Shown: positions 1 to 9,151, numbered from the stretch's first letter. The stretch: 64,000 nucleotides of DNA from DATFDN01 sp963762525 (GCA_963762525.1 CAVXKT010000011.1:434001-498000), one strand, 5' to 3'. Numbers and translations are program-made. The notes: generated from the sequence alone by a model not told the origin.

Positions 1-338
1 AGCCCGAATGTCATGCCGACGCCGAGCACGGTCCATCCCGCGTACCACATTGTCGGCCCGGGCGCCGAGGCGAGCAGCACCAATCCGAGGGCGATGACGG
101 CCGTGCTGGTCGCCAGCACTCCGCGGCCGCCGCTGCGGTCGATCCAACGGCCCATGCGCGGCGCGCAGAGGCCCGAGATGAGCAGCGACCAGGAGAAGGC
201 GCCGACCACCGCGACCCGCGAGACCCCGAGCCCTCCTGCTGCGGGACCGGCGATCACCGCCGGCAAGTAGAACGTGGTTGCCCAGGACAGGAGCTGATTG
301 AAGCCGATCACCAGCGCCAGGCGATGACCAGGTTTCAT
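1..338 (-). CDS. MFS transporter, N-terminal part, cut by window edge
   Basis: The minus strand opens with ATG at 338 and stays open to base 1, giving about 112 residues. They form hydrophobic stretches with the MFS layout: a first helix around ALVIGFNQLLSWATTFY, then a second helix followed by RMGRWIDRSGGRG, which fits the MFS loop 2-3 signature (G-x-x-x-D-R-x-G). The start overlaps the stop of the upstream acetyltransferase remnant by four bases (ATGA), so the two were probably one operon. The substrate cannot be told from this fragment. Confidence 0.75.
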   Translation of the reverse strand, partial: MKPGHRLALVIGFNQLLSWATTFYLPAVIAGPAAGGLGVSRVAVVGAFSWSLLISGLCAPRMGRWIDRSGGRGVLATSTAVIALGLVLLASAPGPTMWYAGWTVLGVGMTFG

Positions 339-682
339 TCCGCCTTCCGGGGCGGCGCGCGGTCGCCCGATCCCAGCTCGCGCTGGAGCAATACACTGTC
401 GAGCCGACGCCCGTGCTTATAGCCGACCGAGCGCAGCACGCCGACCCGGCGAAAACCGAGGCGTTCATGCAGGCGGATCGACGCCATATCGCCGCTGTCG
501 CCGACCACCGCCAGCATCTGCCGAAAGCCGCGCGCTTCGCACGCCCCGATGAGTGCTTCCAGCAATCTGCGGCCGATGCCGTGCCCGATCATATCGGGCC
601 GCACATGATGCGTGTAGATCGCCGCGATATCGGTCTCGACGCTCGGACGAATACCGGCAATGCAGGTTGCCGGAGACACCAT
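335..682 (-). pseudogene. GNAT N-acetyltransferase (phosphinothricin acetyltransferase-like) with internal deletion
   Basis: This 115-residue reading frame joins the N-terminus of a PAT/Bar-type GNAT enzyme (IRPSVETDIAAIYTHHV, residues about 11-27) directly to the acetyl-CoA-binding half (MIGHGIGRRLLEALI, then SIRLHERLGFRRVGVLRSVG). The family is normally about 165-180 residues, so roughly 70 residues of central sheet are missing in frame. The CoA-binding motif A is intact but the substrate-binding strands are gone, so the product is unlikely to be active. It overlaps the MFS gene by four bases. The deletion joins two good segments in one frame, unlike the single-base frame switches elsewhere in the window. 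Confidence 0.6.
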
Positions 683-778
683 TTTTCATGCCCCAAGTCG
701 CGAACTGATCCAAGCACGCCCATGTAGCTCCGCTCGCGGCCTTCATCAAAGGATAATTCCATAATATCACGCATTAGA

Positions 779-793
779 ATAAGTTATGCTTAT
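779..793. promoter_or_regulatory. Candidate LysR-type operator
   Basis: ATAAG-TTATG-CTTAT is a perfect 5-5-5 inverted repeat that fits the T-N11-A LysR box (T at 780, A at 792). It lies in the only AT-rich stretch of the spacer between the acetyltransferase/MFS genes and the LysR gene, 26 bp before the regulator's GTG. Position and form suggest autoregulation and control of the divergent genes. This is inferred from pattern only. Confidence 0.5.
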
Positions 794-819
794 GGCGACC
801 CTCGCCGCGATACGTTGGT

Positions 820-1710
820 GTGATGCCAGAACCGACTCTCCGTCAGCTGCGGACCTTCCTGGAAGCGGTCGAAACCGGCAGCGTGTCGGCTGCGGCCAGA
901 TCGCTCAATCTCACGCAGCCCGCCGCGAGCCAGCAATTGCGAGAACTGGAGCGCCTGCTCGGCGTACGGCTGCTTGAGCGCGCGAGGAGCCGAATGACCC
1001 CGACGGCGGCGGGTCATGCCCTGCTCGGTCCCGCTCGACGCGCCCGGGCGGCCATTGAAGACGCCGTTGCCGCGATTGCCGCGCATCGTATCGGTGAGAT
1101 CGGGCGCGTCCGCCTGGGAACCGGTGCCACCGCGTGCATCTACCTTCTGCCGCCGGTGCTCGCCGCGGTGAAGCGGCGGATGCCGCGGCTCGAAATCATC
1201 ATCGCGACGGGGAACACGCCCGACATTCTGCGGCGGTTGGAGGCCGGCGATCTCGACCTGGCGCTCGTGACCCTGCCGAAGACGGCGAGCCGGTCACTCA
1301 CTGCGACGCGGCTGCGATCGGACCCGCTGGTCGCGCTCATTCCCAAGGGAGCGGTCCCGGCCGCCGCCGCCGTTAACGCGGCGCAGCTCGCGCGCCTGCC
1401 GCTGATTCTCTATGAGGCCGATGGAAATACCAGGAGCATCGTGGATGCCTGGTTTCAGCGGGCCGGCATAAGGCCACGGCCGATCATGGAACTCGGGAAC
1501 GTCGAAGCGATCAAGGTGCTGGTCGCCAGCGGGCTCGGCGCCTCGATTCTCCCGCAACTGGCTTTGAGCGAGGGGGTTTCGGGGGCGCTGCGGCGGCCGC
1601 TCCGTCCAGCCGTGCAGCGCCATCTCGGCCTCGTCATGCGTCGGGAAAAGATCTTGGACCGCGGGTTGCGACTGTTCATCGACGAGATCAAGCGGACGGG
1701 CGAGGCTTAG
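820..1710 (+). CDS. LysR-family transcriptional regulator
   Basis: The 296-residue product has the usual LysR length. Residues 5-64 form the winged HTH (LRQLRTFLEAVETGSVSAAA, then NLTQPAASQQLRELE), and residues from about 90 on form the periplasmic-binding-type effector domain. Translation can begin at GTG 820 or ATG 823, which differ by one residue. The gene is divergent from the acetyltransferase/MFS pair and lies just before hyuB-hyuA, so it may control either set. The candidate operator at 779-793 fits LysR autoregulation. The effector is unknown. Confidence 0.9.
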   Translation: MMPEPTLRQLRTFLEAVETGSVSAAARSLNLTQPAASQQLRELERLLGVRLLERARSRMTPTAAGHALLGPARRARAAIEDAVAAIAAHRIGEIGRVRLGTGATACIYLLPPVLAAVKRRMPRLEIIIATGNTPDILRRLEAGDLDLALVTLPKTASRSLTATRLRSDPLVALIPKGAVPAAAAVNAAQLARLPLILYEADGNTRSIVDAWFQRAGIRPRPIMELGNVEAIKVLVASGLGASILPQLALSEGVSGALRRPLRPAVQRHLGLVMRREKILDRGLRLFIDEIKRTGEA

Positions 1711-1760
1711 ACACGGCCGGTCGTCTTGCAGGCGGTCGGATTTCCTGATTGCCTTCGGTG

Positions 1761-3480
1761 ATGGACCCGGTCGAGGCCGAGCTGTTCCGCAACGCGCTCG
1801 CCGCCATCGGCGACGAGATGGTGCTGACCATCTACCGCACCGCCTATTCCGGCGTGCTCAAGAACATTATGGACTACAGCGCCGCGCGTCTGCGATGCGC
1901 GCGGGCGTCTGGTGGCGCAGGGGCTGAGCCTGCCCGGGCATCTGTGCAGCATTCCGGTGGCGCTCAAGGCCGCGCTCGCCCGCTTCGGCGACGACATCGC
2001 GCCGGGCGACATCCTGGTGATGAACGACCCCTACGAGGGCGGGATGCACCTGCCCGACATCTTCGTCTTCCGCCCGGTGTTCGCCGACGGGACCATTCTG
2101 GCCTGGGCGGCGACGATCTGCCATCACACCGATGTCGGCGGCCGCGTGCCCGGCTCGAACGCCTCCGACAGCACCGAGATCTTCGCCGAAGGTTTGTGCA
2201 TTCCGCCGCTCAAACTGTATGAGCGCGGCCGTCCGAACACGACCCTGTTCCGCATCATCGAGCGCAATGTCCGACTTCCCGGCCGGGTGTTCGGCGATCT
2301 GCGCAGCCAGTTGGCGGCCTGCGAGATCGCAGCGCGCGGCGTGGGCGAGCTGGTCGCGCGCCACGGCGCGGCTGGCGTGGCGCGCATGATGGACGCCGCA
2401 CTCGATTACAGCGAACGCCTGACCCGCCGATGCCTGGCGGAATTGCCGGATGGCGAGGCGAGCTTCACCGACTGGATCGACGACGACCAGATCGACCCGG
2501 GGATTCCGATCAAGCTCGTTTGCACGGTACGCAAGCGGGGCGAGCGGATGGATTTCGACTGGACGGGCAGCGCCGCGCAGGTGAAGGGCGCGATCAACAA
2601 CACCTGGAGCTATACGGCGGCGGCCAGCTACACCGCCGCCAAGTCGGTGTTGTCGCAGAACATGCCCAACAACGACGGCGTGTTTCGCGCGATCGGCGTC
2701 ACGGCGCCGCCGGGGACGATCACCAACGCCCTGCCGCCCGCCGCCTGCGCCGCGCGCGGCCTCACCGGGTTTCGCTGCGCCGATGCGGCGTTCGGGGCGC
2801 TGGCGATGCTCTACCCCGATCTGGTGTTCGCGGCCGGCGACGGCGGCAACACCGGCGTCACGGTGGGCGGCTACGAGCGGGGTCGGCCGTTCATCTATGT
2901 CGATTTCCTCTCCGCCGCCTGGGGCGCGCGACCCCGGGCCGACGGGTTGGAGGGCAACACGTCGATGTTCGCCAACATGGCGAGTTTCAGCGTTGAAGTG
3001 ATCGAGGCGGAAAATCCGCTGGAAGTTCTGGACAACGAATACGTCCCCGACAGCGGCGGCGCCGGGCGCTTTCGCGGCGGCGCGGCGCTGCGCCGCACCT
3101 GGCGGATGCTGGCCGAGGAGGGGCTGCTGCAAGTTCGCGCCGACCGCCAGACGCACCGGCCCTGGGGCTTGCAGGGCGGCGGGCCGGGCGCCGCCGGGCG
3201 CAGCCTGCTCAACCCCGGGCAGCCGAGCGAGCGCGTGCTGCACGCCAAGATCACCATGCCGTTCCGGCGGGGCGAGGTCTTCCGCCACGATCTGCCCGGC
3301 GGCGGCGGCCACGGCCCGGCGCTGGCGCGCGACCTCGAAGCGGTGGCGAAGGACCTGCGCGACGGGCTGGTGAGCATCGAGGGCGCCCGCGACTACGGCG
3401 TGGTGGCGCGGGGCGATCCGCCGGTGATCGACCTCGCGGCCACAGAAGCGCTGCGCACCCGCGCGACGTCGCAGCGATGA
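1761..3480 (+). CDS. hyuB: Hydantoinase B/oxoprolinase family protein (frameshifted)
   Basis: This is the HyuB-type subunit of the ATP-dependent hydantoinase/oxoprolinase family, which opens cyclic amides together with HyuA. The N-terminus (MDPVEAELFRNALAAIGDEM) and the body (SLPGHLCSIPVALKAAL, then MNDPYEGGMHLPDIF and the C-terminal DSGGAGRFRGG) match the family and its length of about 570 residues. They are in different frames, with a switch near 1883-1890 at the conserved CDARG segment. ATG 1761 is preferred over TTG 1749 because family members begin close to this methionine. The stop overlaps the hyuA start by four bases, which indicates translational coupling. Substrate is not determined. 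Confidence 0.85.
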
Positions 3481-5535
3481 CGCTGCGCATCGGCATCGAC
3501 ATCGGCGGCACCTTCACCGACCTCGTCGCCATCGATGATGCGGGCCGGGTGCGGGTCCGTAAATTTGCCATCGACGCCGCACGACTATGCCGAGGGCATC
3601 GTCGCCGGGCTGCGCGAGCTGCTGGAAGCGGAGGAGCCGGTCGCCGAGGTGCTGCACGCCTCCACCATCGGCTCGAACACCATCCTGGAGGGCAAGGGCG
3701 CGCGCACCGGCTTGATCACCACGCGCGGATTTCGCGACACGCTGGACATCCGCGACCTGCGGATGCCGCGCCTCTACGACATGCACTGGCAGAAGCCGCC
3801 GGCCCTGGTGGAGCGCCGGCTGCGGCTGGAAGTGACCGAGAAGATGCGCCCCGACGGCAGCGTGTCGGTGCCGCTCGATGCAGCCAGCGTGGCGGCGGCG
3901 ATCGCGACCTTGCGCGCCGAGCGCGTCGATGCCGTCGCCGTCTGTCTGCTGCACGGCTACGCCAACCCGGCGCACGAGCAGGCGGTCGCGGACGCCGTTC
4001 GTGCCGCCCTGCCCGGCGTCGCGCTCTCGGTAAGCCACGCGATCCTGCCCGAGATCAAGGAATACCCGCGCACCAGCACCACCGTCATCAACGCCTATAT
4101 TCAGCCGGTGCTGCGCGCCTATCTCACGGCGTTGCAGGCGCGGCTGGCCGCGCTCGGCCTCGGCGCGCAGCTGCGGCTGATGCAATCCAACGGCGGGCTC
4201 GCCACGGCCGCGTTCGCCGCCGCGCAGCCGGCGCGCATCGTCGATAGCGGCCCGGCCGCCGGCGTGGTCGGCGCCGCCGCGCTGGCGGCGCGGTTGGGCG
4301 AGGCGCGGGTCGTCACCTTCGACATGGGCGGCACGACGGCCAAGGCCGGGCTGGTCGAGAACGGCGAGGCGGCGCGCACCGAGGCGATGGAGGTGGGGGC
4401 GGGCGTCATGTCCGGCTCGCGCCTGCTGGTCGGTGCCGGATACATGCTGAAACTGCCGGCGATCGATCTTGCCGAAGTGGGCGCCGGCGGCGGCTCCTTG
4501 TGCAGGATCGACGCCGCCGGTGCGCCGAAGGTGGGGCCGGAGAGCGCCGGCGCCGATCCGGGTCCGGTCGCCTACGGGCGCGGCGGATCGGCGGTGACGA
4601 TCACCGACTGCAACCTCGCCCTCGGCTATCTCGATGCGACCGGGCTCGCCGGCGGCTTGCGCCTGGATGCGGCGGCGGCGCGCGACGCCATCGCCCGCGA
4701 CCTCGCCGGCCCGATGGGTTGCAGCGTCGAGCAGGCGGCGGCGGGAATGCTGCGGATCGCCACCGCCAACATGATGCGCGCGATCCGTGCGGTTTCGGTC
4801 GAGCGCGGGCGCGATCCGCGCGACGCGGCGCTGCTCGCCTTCGGCGGCAACGGCCCGCTGTTTGCCGCCGCGATCGCCGCCGAGCTGGGCATGAGGCGCA
4901 TCATCGTGCCGCCGTTTCCGGGCGTATTCAGCGCCTTCGGTCTGCTGGTGGCGGAGGCGGAGCATCACGCGACCGCCAGCCTGCGGGCGCGCCTCGATGC
5001 GGCCAATCCGGCGCGGCTCGACGCGGCGCTCACGGCCCTGGCCGCCGAAGGCGCGGCGCGGCTCGCCGAATACGGATTTTCGCCCGCGCATCGCCGGTTT
5101 CGCCGCTTCGCGATGGCCCGTTATGTCGGCCAGTCGAGCGAGATTGCCGTCGCGCTCCCGGCGGGCGACGGGGCGGCATTGCTGCGCGACTTGCCGGGGC
5201 TGTTCGGCGCCGAACACGAACGCAGTTACGGGTTCCGCGCCCCGCCCGAGGAGCCGGTGGAGATCGTGGCGCTGTCGGTGATCGCGCGCGGCATCTCCGA
5301 CCGACCGCGCCTGCCGGCGCACGTTCCGCCCGCTCGCTCCGAGGTGCCGCCGAGCCGCCGCGCCTGGTTCGCCGATCGGGGCTGGGTGGAAATCAGGGTG
5401 ACGGACCGCGCCGGTCTGACGACCGAGGCGCGCGGTCCGCTGATCGTGCACGAATACGACGCGACGTGTCTGGTGCCGGAGGGGGCGAGCGTCCGGCTCG
5501 ACGAGTTCGGGAATTTGGTGATACGCCCGGGGTGA
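3477..5535 (+). CDS. hyuA: Hydantoinase/oxoprolinase family protein, HyuA-type (frameshifted)
   Basis: HyuA subunits carry an actin-like ATPase fold. The N-terminal phosphate loop GIDIGGTFTDLVA is at residues 6-18, a second loop FDMGGTTAK lies mid-protein, and LAFGGNGPLF near the C-terminal third, all as in N-methylhydantoinase A and 5-oxoprolinase. Length, about 685 residues after repair, is normal. The first 30 codons and the rest are in different frames, with the switch near 3573. With hyuB it should form a heteromeric ATP-dependent amidohydrolase. The LysR gene upstream is a plausible regulator. Confidence 0.87.
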
Positions 5536-5594
5536 CGGCGAGCGAGTATCGGGAAGCCATTACTCACCTGGCGGATGGACGCCATCACCGCCCG

Positions 5595-5972
5595 TCAGCC
5601 CTCGCGGGCGCAATGGGCTTCGATCCGATAACCCTCGGGATCGAAGACGAAGGCGGCATAGTAGTTCGGGTCGTACTCGGGGCGAAGTCCCGGCGCTCCG
5701 TTGTCCCGCCCGCCGCCGGCGAGTGCGGCGGTGTGGAAGGCATCCACGCTGGCGCGGGTCGGGGCGGTGAAGGAGATGTGCAGGCCCGAGCGGTCGTCGG
5801 GCGGAACCGGGTGCGCCGACACGCTGACCCAGAACGCGGCCTTCGCGCCGCCATAACCGAGCGAGTCCGCGCTGCGGGCGCGGCAGGTGTAGCCCAGCGG
5901 CGCCAGCACGGCGTCGTAGAAGCGGCGGGCGGCGTCGATGTCGCGCACGCCGATCGAGACATGGTCGAGCAT
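5595..5972 (-). CDS. VOC-family (glyoxalase/bleomycin resistance-like) protein
   Basis: The 125-residue protein has two beta-alpha-beta-beta-beta repeats of the vicinal oxygen chelate fold: MLDHVSIGVRDIDAARRFYD at the N-terminus and YYAAFVFDPEGYRIEAHC at the C-terminus. H4 and a late E (IEAH) sit at typical metal-ligand positions. ATG 5972 is chosen over an upstream in-frame start because a strong GAGGAGG lies 5-6 bases before it. It is divergent from a CGNR regulator, and the spacer holds two copies of one palindrome, so it is probably that regulator's target. The reaction is unknown. Confidence 0.85.
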   Translation of the reverse strand: MLDHVSIGVRDIDAARRFYDAVLAPLGYTCRARSADSLGYGGAKAAFWVSVSAHPVPPDDRSGLHISFTAPTRASVDAFHTAALAGGGRDNGAPGLRPEYDPNYYAAFVFDPEGYRIEAHCAREG

Positions 5973-6002
5973 TCGGATCCTCCTCACTTCGGCCGCGGCC
6001 CT

Positions 6003-6020
6003 TAACCGCCTTGGCGGTTA
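6003..6020. promoter_or_regulatory. Palindromic operator, copy 1 (TAACC-N8-GGTTA)
   Basis: TAACCGCC-TT-GGCGGTTA has perfect 8-base arms. It lies 30 bp upstream of the VOC gene start, where it could overlap that promoter. The outer pentamers recur at 6048-6065 with the same 8-base gap. It is probably a binding site for the divergent CGNR regulator. Confidence 0.6.
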
Positions 6021-6047
6021 GACAAAAACGCAACCGGCGGCGATTGT

Positions 6048-6065
6048 CAACCCGCATGAGGGTTA
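6048..6065. promoter_or_regulatory. Palindromic operator, copy 2 (CAACC-N8-GGTTA)
   Basis: CAACC-CGCATGAG-GGTTA repeats the outer pentamers and the 8-base gap of the site at 6003-6020, centred 45 bp away (about four helical turns). It ends 13 bp before the GTG of the CGNR gene. The inner bases differ, so TAACC/GGTTA are the likely contact elements. Confidence 0.55.
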
Positions 6066-6078
6066 GTAGGTAGCGAGG

Positions 6079-6711
6079 GTGGAAGCCTCTTCCGCCGTTG
6101 TCGGCGCCATTGCCGCCCCTGGCGAACATCTCTGCCTCGATTTTGTGAACACGTGCTGCTGGCGGGGGCGCGCGCAGCCGAGCGAGAGCCTGCACGGCTT
6201 AGCGGATGTGCTCGCCCTGGCGGCCTCTGGCGGGGTCGATCCGGCGATCGTCGCGGCGTTTGATAAGCGGTGGCGAGGTCGCGAACAGGCGGGGTTGTTC
6301 GCGGCCGCGATTGCCCTGCGAGAGGCGCTGTATCGGCTGCTCGCAGCGCTGGCTGCGGACGAGGCGGCGAACGCCGCCGATCTCCGGCGGCTGAATGCGG
6401 CGTTGGCGGTTGCGGCCCCGCGCGTGATCATGACGCAGCGCGACGGCGGGCTGGCCTGGTCGGTGGCCCTGCGGCCCGAAATCGAGGCGCTGCTGTCGCC
6501 AATCCTGTGGTCGGCGGCGGATTTGCTGGCCGGTCCGCGGCGCGGGCGCGTGCGTCTCTGCGCCAATCCGGAATGCCGATGGGTGTTTCTCGACGACAGC
6601 AAGAGCGGCAATCGACGCTGGTGCTCGATGGCCGCCTGCGGCAACCGGGCGAAGGCACATCGACACTATCTCAAGACGCGGGGGGCGAAGCCGCACACCG
6701 CGCGACGCTGA
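6079..6711 (+). CDS. CGNR zinc-finger (ABATE-domain) transcriptional regulator
   Basis: The 210-residue protein has an N-terminal ABATE domain (GEHLCLDFVNT near residue 15) and a C-terminal CGNR zinc finger: CANPECRWVF, then SGNRRWCSMAACGNRAKAHR, with cysteines placed to bind one zinc. Members of this family act as DNA-binding repressors or activators of nearby metabolic genes. The start is GTG 6079; an ATG at 6057 is followed by an in-frame stop. It is divergent from the VOC gene, and two related palindromes occupy the spacer, which suggests local and autogenous control. Confidence 0.88.
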   Translation: MEASSAVVGAIAAPGEHLCLDFVNTCCWRGRAQPSESLHGLADVLALAASGGVDPAIVAAFDKRWRGREQAGLFAAAIALREALYRLLAALAADEAANAADLRRLNAALAVAAPRVIMTQRDGGLAWSVALRPEIEALLSPILWSAADLLAGPRRGRVRLCANPECRWVFLDDSKSGNRRWCSMAACGNRAKAHRHYLKTRGAKPHTARR

Positions 6712-6737
6712 TCACGGCTCGGCCGCACCCGGACGCC

Positions 6738-8078
6738 TCATCCGGAGGTCACGATCCCCCGGGCGTCGATGACCGGTATCAGCATCGCCTGGTGCTCGGG
6801 GCTCTCGCTGAAGCCGATCAGCACGCTGGCGCGTGTCGCACCCGCATTCAAGGCTCCCGTCCATCCATTCAGTCCTGCCGCATCCGGCGAGCGACCGAGG
6901 ACGTTGTTGTACAGCAGGCTTACGAAATCGCCGTTCGAGAGGCTTCCGTATTTGCTCTGGAATTCCGGGCTGGCCATGAAGCCGTTGGCTTCGTCGGTCA
7001 GGCTTTGGCCGCCGAATTCGAGTGCGTTGGTCCAGCTGGTCAGACCCGCCGCATCCGGCGCCCGTCCCAGGGCGCTGTAATAGAGGCGCGCCACCTCCGC
7101 AGCGGATTCGTTCGGCGTCCAGATGCCCGCGGCCACGGTCGCCGAAGTGTTGGACTCATTCTCGGCGCTTTCCGAGAACCCGAGCACGACTTGCGCTTGG
7201 CTCTGCGATCCCGAATTCAGGGCCGCGGTCCAGTTGCTCAGCCCGGTCGGGTCCGGCGCGCGGTGGAGAACATTTTGGTAGAGCTGCGTCACGAACGCGG
7301 TGTTATCGGTGCCGGCGGCGGGAAAGCGCGACCGGAATTCGGGGCTGCCGATGAAGCCGGCGGCGATGCTGACGAGCGACGTGCCGTTGTTTAACGCCGT
7401 CACCCAGTTTGCCAACCCGATCGGATCGGGCGCTCGGCCCAAGGCGGCCTGATACAGGCGCATGATCTGGGCGGCGGGCGTGCCGGGGTCGGTGGACAAG
7501 CTCCCGTCGAAGAAGCTCATCACCTCAACGGACACGAGGGTGTCGGTGAAGCCGGGGCCGGACACCACACCGTTTGGCCCGAGACTGGTCTCGCGAAACA
7601 GCGCCGGGATGAAAGCGGTATCGATCCCCGGCCCGCCGTCGATGTAGTTGTTGCCGAACAGCGTGAATATCTTGTCGTTGCCGCCATAGCCGTAAAGCGT
7701 GGCATTGCCTTGCAGGTCGCTGATCACGTCGTCGCCCGACAGCAGCGTGCTGGCGGCACCGGCGTTGTTTCCGGTGGTGATCCAGGCGTTCAGCGTCGAG
7801 AGCGGGACGTTGATGCCACTCAGATCGACGACGGTGACGCCGTTGCTCACCTCCTTGTATTCGGTGATCGTCCCGCCCGTCGGCAGGTACCCGCTGTAGG
7901 TGAACCCGTAGCCGAAAAACTCGTCGACCACGCCGGGCTCACCGAGCACGCGATAGTCACCCGCCATATAGGTGGACATCTCGGCATCGGGATACCAATA
8001 GCGGAGGTTCCCGATCGAGAAGCCGGACGGCGAGTCGGTTCCCGATACCGAAGCGGAGCCGTAGGTGAGGATTGCCAT
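6738..8078 (-). CDS. DUF4214-repeat protein with an RTX-like glycine-rich segment
   Basis: From ATG 8078 the product has about 446 residues. The N-terminal third is unassigned; it is followed by a calcium-binding-like glycine/aspartate-rich stretch (LYGYGGNDKIFTLFGNNYID). The C-terminal half has four DUF4214 units marked by LYQAALGRAPDPIGL, LYQNVLHRAPDPTGL, LYYSALGRAPDAAGL and LYNNVLGRSPDAAGL, each followed by a GF-x-x-SPE or GFSES motif. There is no N-terminal signal peptide, so type I export is likely, but no exporter is nearby. In-frame starts upstream (8153, 8183, 8219) lack a good ribosome site and the furthest ones overlap the CGNR fragment on the other strand. By eye its GC is lower than its neighbours'. 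Confidence 0.75.
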   Translation of the reverse strand: MAILTYGSASVSGTDSPSGFSIGNLRYWYPDAEMSTYMAGDYRVLGEPGVVDEFFGYGFTYSGYLPTGGTITEYKEVSNGVTVVDLSGINVPLSTLNAWITTGNNAGAASTLLSGDDVISDLQGNATLYGYGGNDKIFTLFGNNYIDGGPGIDTAFIPALFRETSLGPNGVVSGPGFTDTLVSVEVMSFFDGSLSTDPGTPAAQIMRLYQAALGRAPDPIGLANWVTALNNGTSLVSIAAGFIGSPEFRSRFPAAGTDNTAFVTQLYQNVLHRAPDPTGLSNWTAALNSGSQSQAQVVLGFSESAENESNTSATVAAGIWTPNESAAEVARLYYSALGRAPDAAGLTSWTNALEFGGQSLTDEANGFMASPEFQSKYGSLSNGDFVSLLYNNVLGRSPDAAGLNGWTGALNAGATRASVLIGFSESPEHQAMLIPVIDARGIVTSG

Positions 8079-8202
8079 GTCGTCCAGCCCGAAAGGTGAG
8101 AACGGGAACGTATCGAGTTCACGTGTTCTTTTCCAGTACGGAAATGTTCTCATTTTGTCACGAATCCGCGAACTCCTCTCCATCGGGATGAGGAATGCCT
8201 CA

Positions 8203-8270
8203 CGCCAGCTCTGCGGCAACCGGGCGGATGCGCACCGACGCTATCTGAAGACGCGGGAGCGAAGGCGGAG
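8203..8270 (+). pseudogene. Fragment of a second CGNR zinc-finger gene (C-terminus only)
   Basis: LCGNRADAHRRYLKTRERR is encoded here and matches CGNRAKAHRHYLKTRG of the regulator at 6079-6711, with clear nucleotide identity over about 50 bases (compare 6648-6690). No upstream CGNR or ABATE sequence is present. The fragment ends shortly before the SDR start at 8298. It looks like the tail of a regulator that once preceded the SDR gene or of a duplicated copy. Confidence 0.55.
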
Positions 8271-8297
8271 TAAGCTCCGCGAAACGAGGAGTGCGGC

Positions 8298-9137
8298 ATG
8301 GACCGCCTGCAGGGTAAGATCGCCGTCGTCACCGGCGGCGCGTCGGGGATCGGGCTCGCGACGGTGGAGCGGTTCGCGGCCGAAGGGGCGCGTGTGCTGG
8401 TGGCGGACGTGCAGGAGGAGGCCGGAAGAGCGGTCGCGCAGAGGCTGGGCGATGCCATCCGCTTCCGGCGCTGCGATGTGACGCAAGAGCCCGACATCGC
8501 CGCGACGATGGAGGCGGCGGCGGCATGGGGCGGGCTCGACATCGTCTTCAACAACGCCGGCGCCGGCGGGGCCCGGGCGCCGATCGACGAGATCACCGGC
8601 GAGGAGTGGGACCGGACGCAGGCGCTGCTGCTGCGCTCGGTGGCGCTCGGCATCCGCCACGCGGCGACGCACATGAAGCGGCGCGGCGGCGGGGCGATCG
8701 TCAACACCGCCTCGATCGCCGGACTGCAAGCCGGGTTCTCGCCGATCGCCTACGCCGTCGCCAAGGCCGGCGTGATCCACCTGACCCGGGTCGCGGCGGC
8801 GGAGCTGGCGCGACACCGAATCCGCGTCAACGCCATCTGCCCCGGCTACATCATGACCAACATCTTCACCGCCAGCAGCGGCATCAGCGGCAATGTCGCC
8901 GGGCAGGTGAACGAGGCGTTGGCGGCCATGGCACCGCGCGTGCAGCCGGTGAATGCCGCCGGGGCGCCACGCCACATCGCTGATGCCTGCGTGTTCCTGG
9001 CCAGCGACGAATCGGCGTTCGTCACCGGCACGCATCTGGTGGTCGATGGCGGGCTGACGATCGGGCCGCGCAATGCCTGGGATCCGGGAACGCCCTCGCC
9101 AATTCGCGAAATCATCGCCAAGGCCGCACGCGGCTGA
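8298..9137 (+). CDS. SDR-family NAD(P)-dependent oxidoreductase
   Basis: A classical short-chain dehydrogenase of 279 residues. The cofactor loop TGGASGIG is at 12-19, NNAG at 85-88, and the catalytic residues are S139, Y152 and K156 (YAVAK). ICPGYIMT follows as in family members. GGAG lies before ATG 8298. The P450 gene begins 14 bp after the stop, so the two are probably co-transcribed and may act on the same alcohol or ketone substrate. D60 in RRCDV points to the usual adenine-ring contact. Substrate is unknown. Confidence 0.9.
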   Translation: MDRLQGKIAVVTGGASGIGLATVERFAAEGARVLVADVQEEAGRAVAQRLGDAIRFRRCDVTQEPDIAATMEAAAAWGGLDIVFNNAGAGGARAPIDEITGEEWDRTQALLLRSVALGIRHAATHMKRRGGGAIVNTASIAGLQAGFSPIAYAVAKAGVIHLTRVAAAELARHRIRVNAICPGYIMTNIFTASSGISGNVAGQVNEALAAMAPRVQPVNAAGAPRHIADACVFLASDESAFVTGTHLVVDGGLTIGPRNAWDPGTPSPIREIIAKAARG

Positions 9138-9151
9138 ACGGACGAGCCTTC

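Noticed and set aside
1867..3312. Long open frame on the minus strand opposite hyuB, and similar ones opposite hyuA (3514-5451), aroC (22056-23537, plus strand), mscS (62254-63753) and the molybdenum hydroxylase (51150-52307)
   Set aside because: In very GC-rich DNA stops are rare on the antisense strand. These frames are Arg/Gly/Ala/His-rich, have no domains, and lie opposite well-supported genes.
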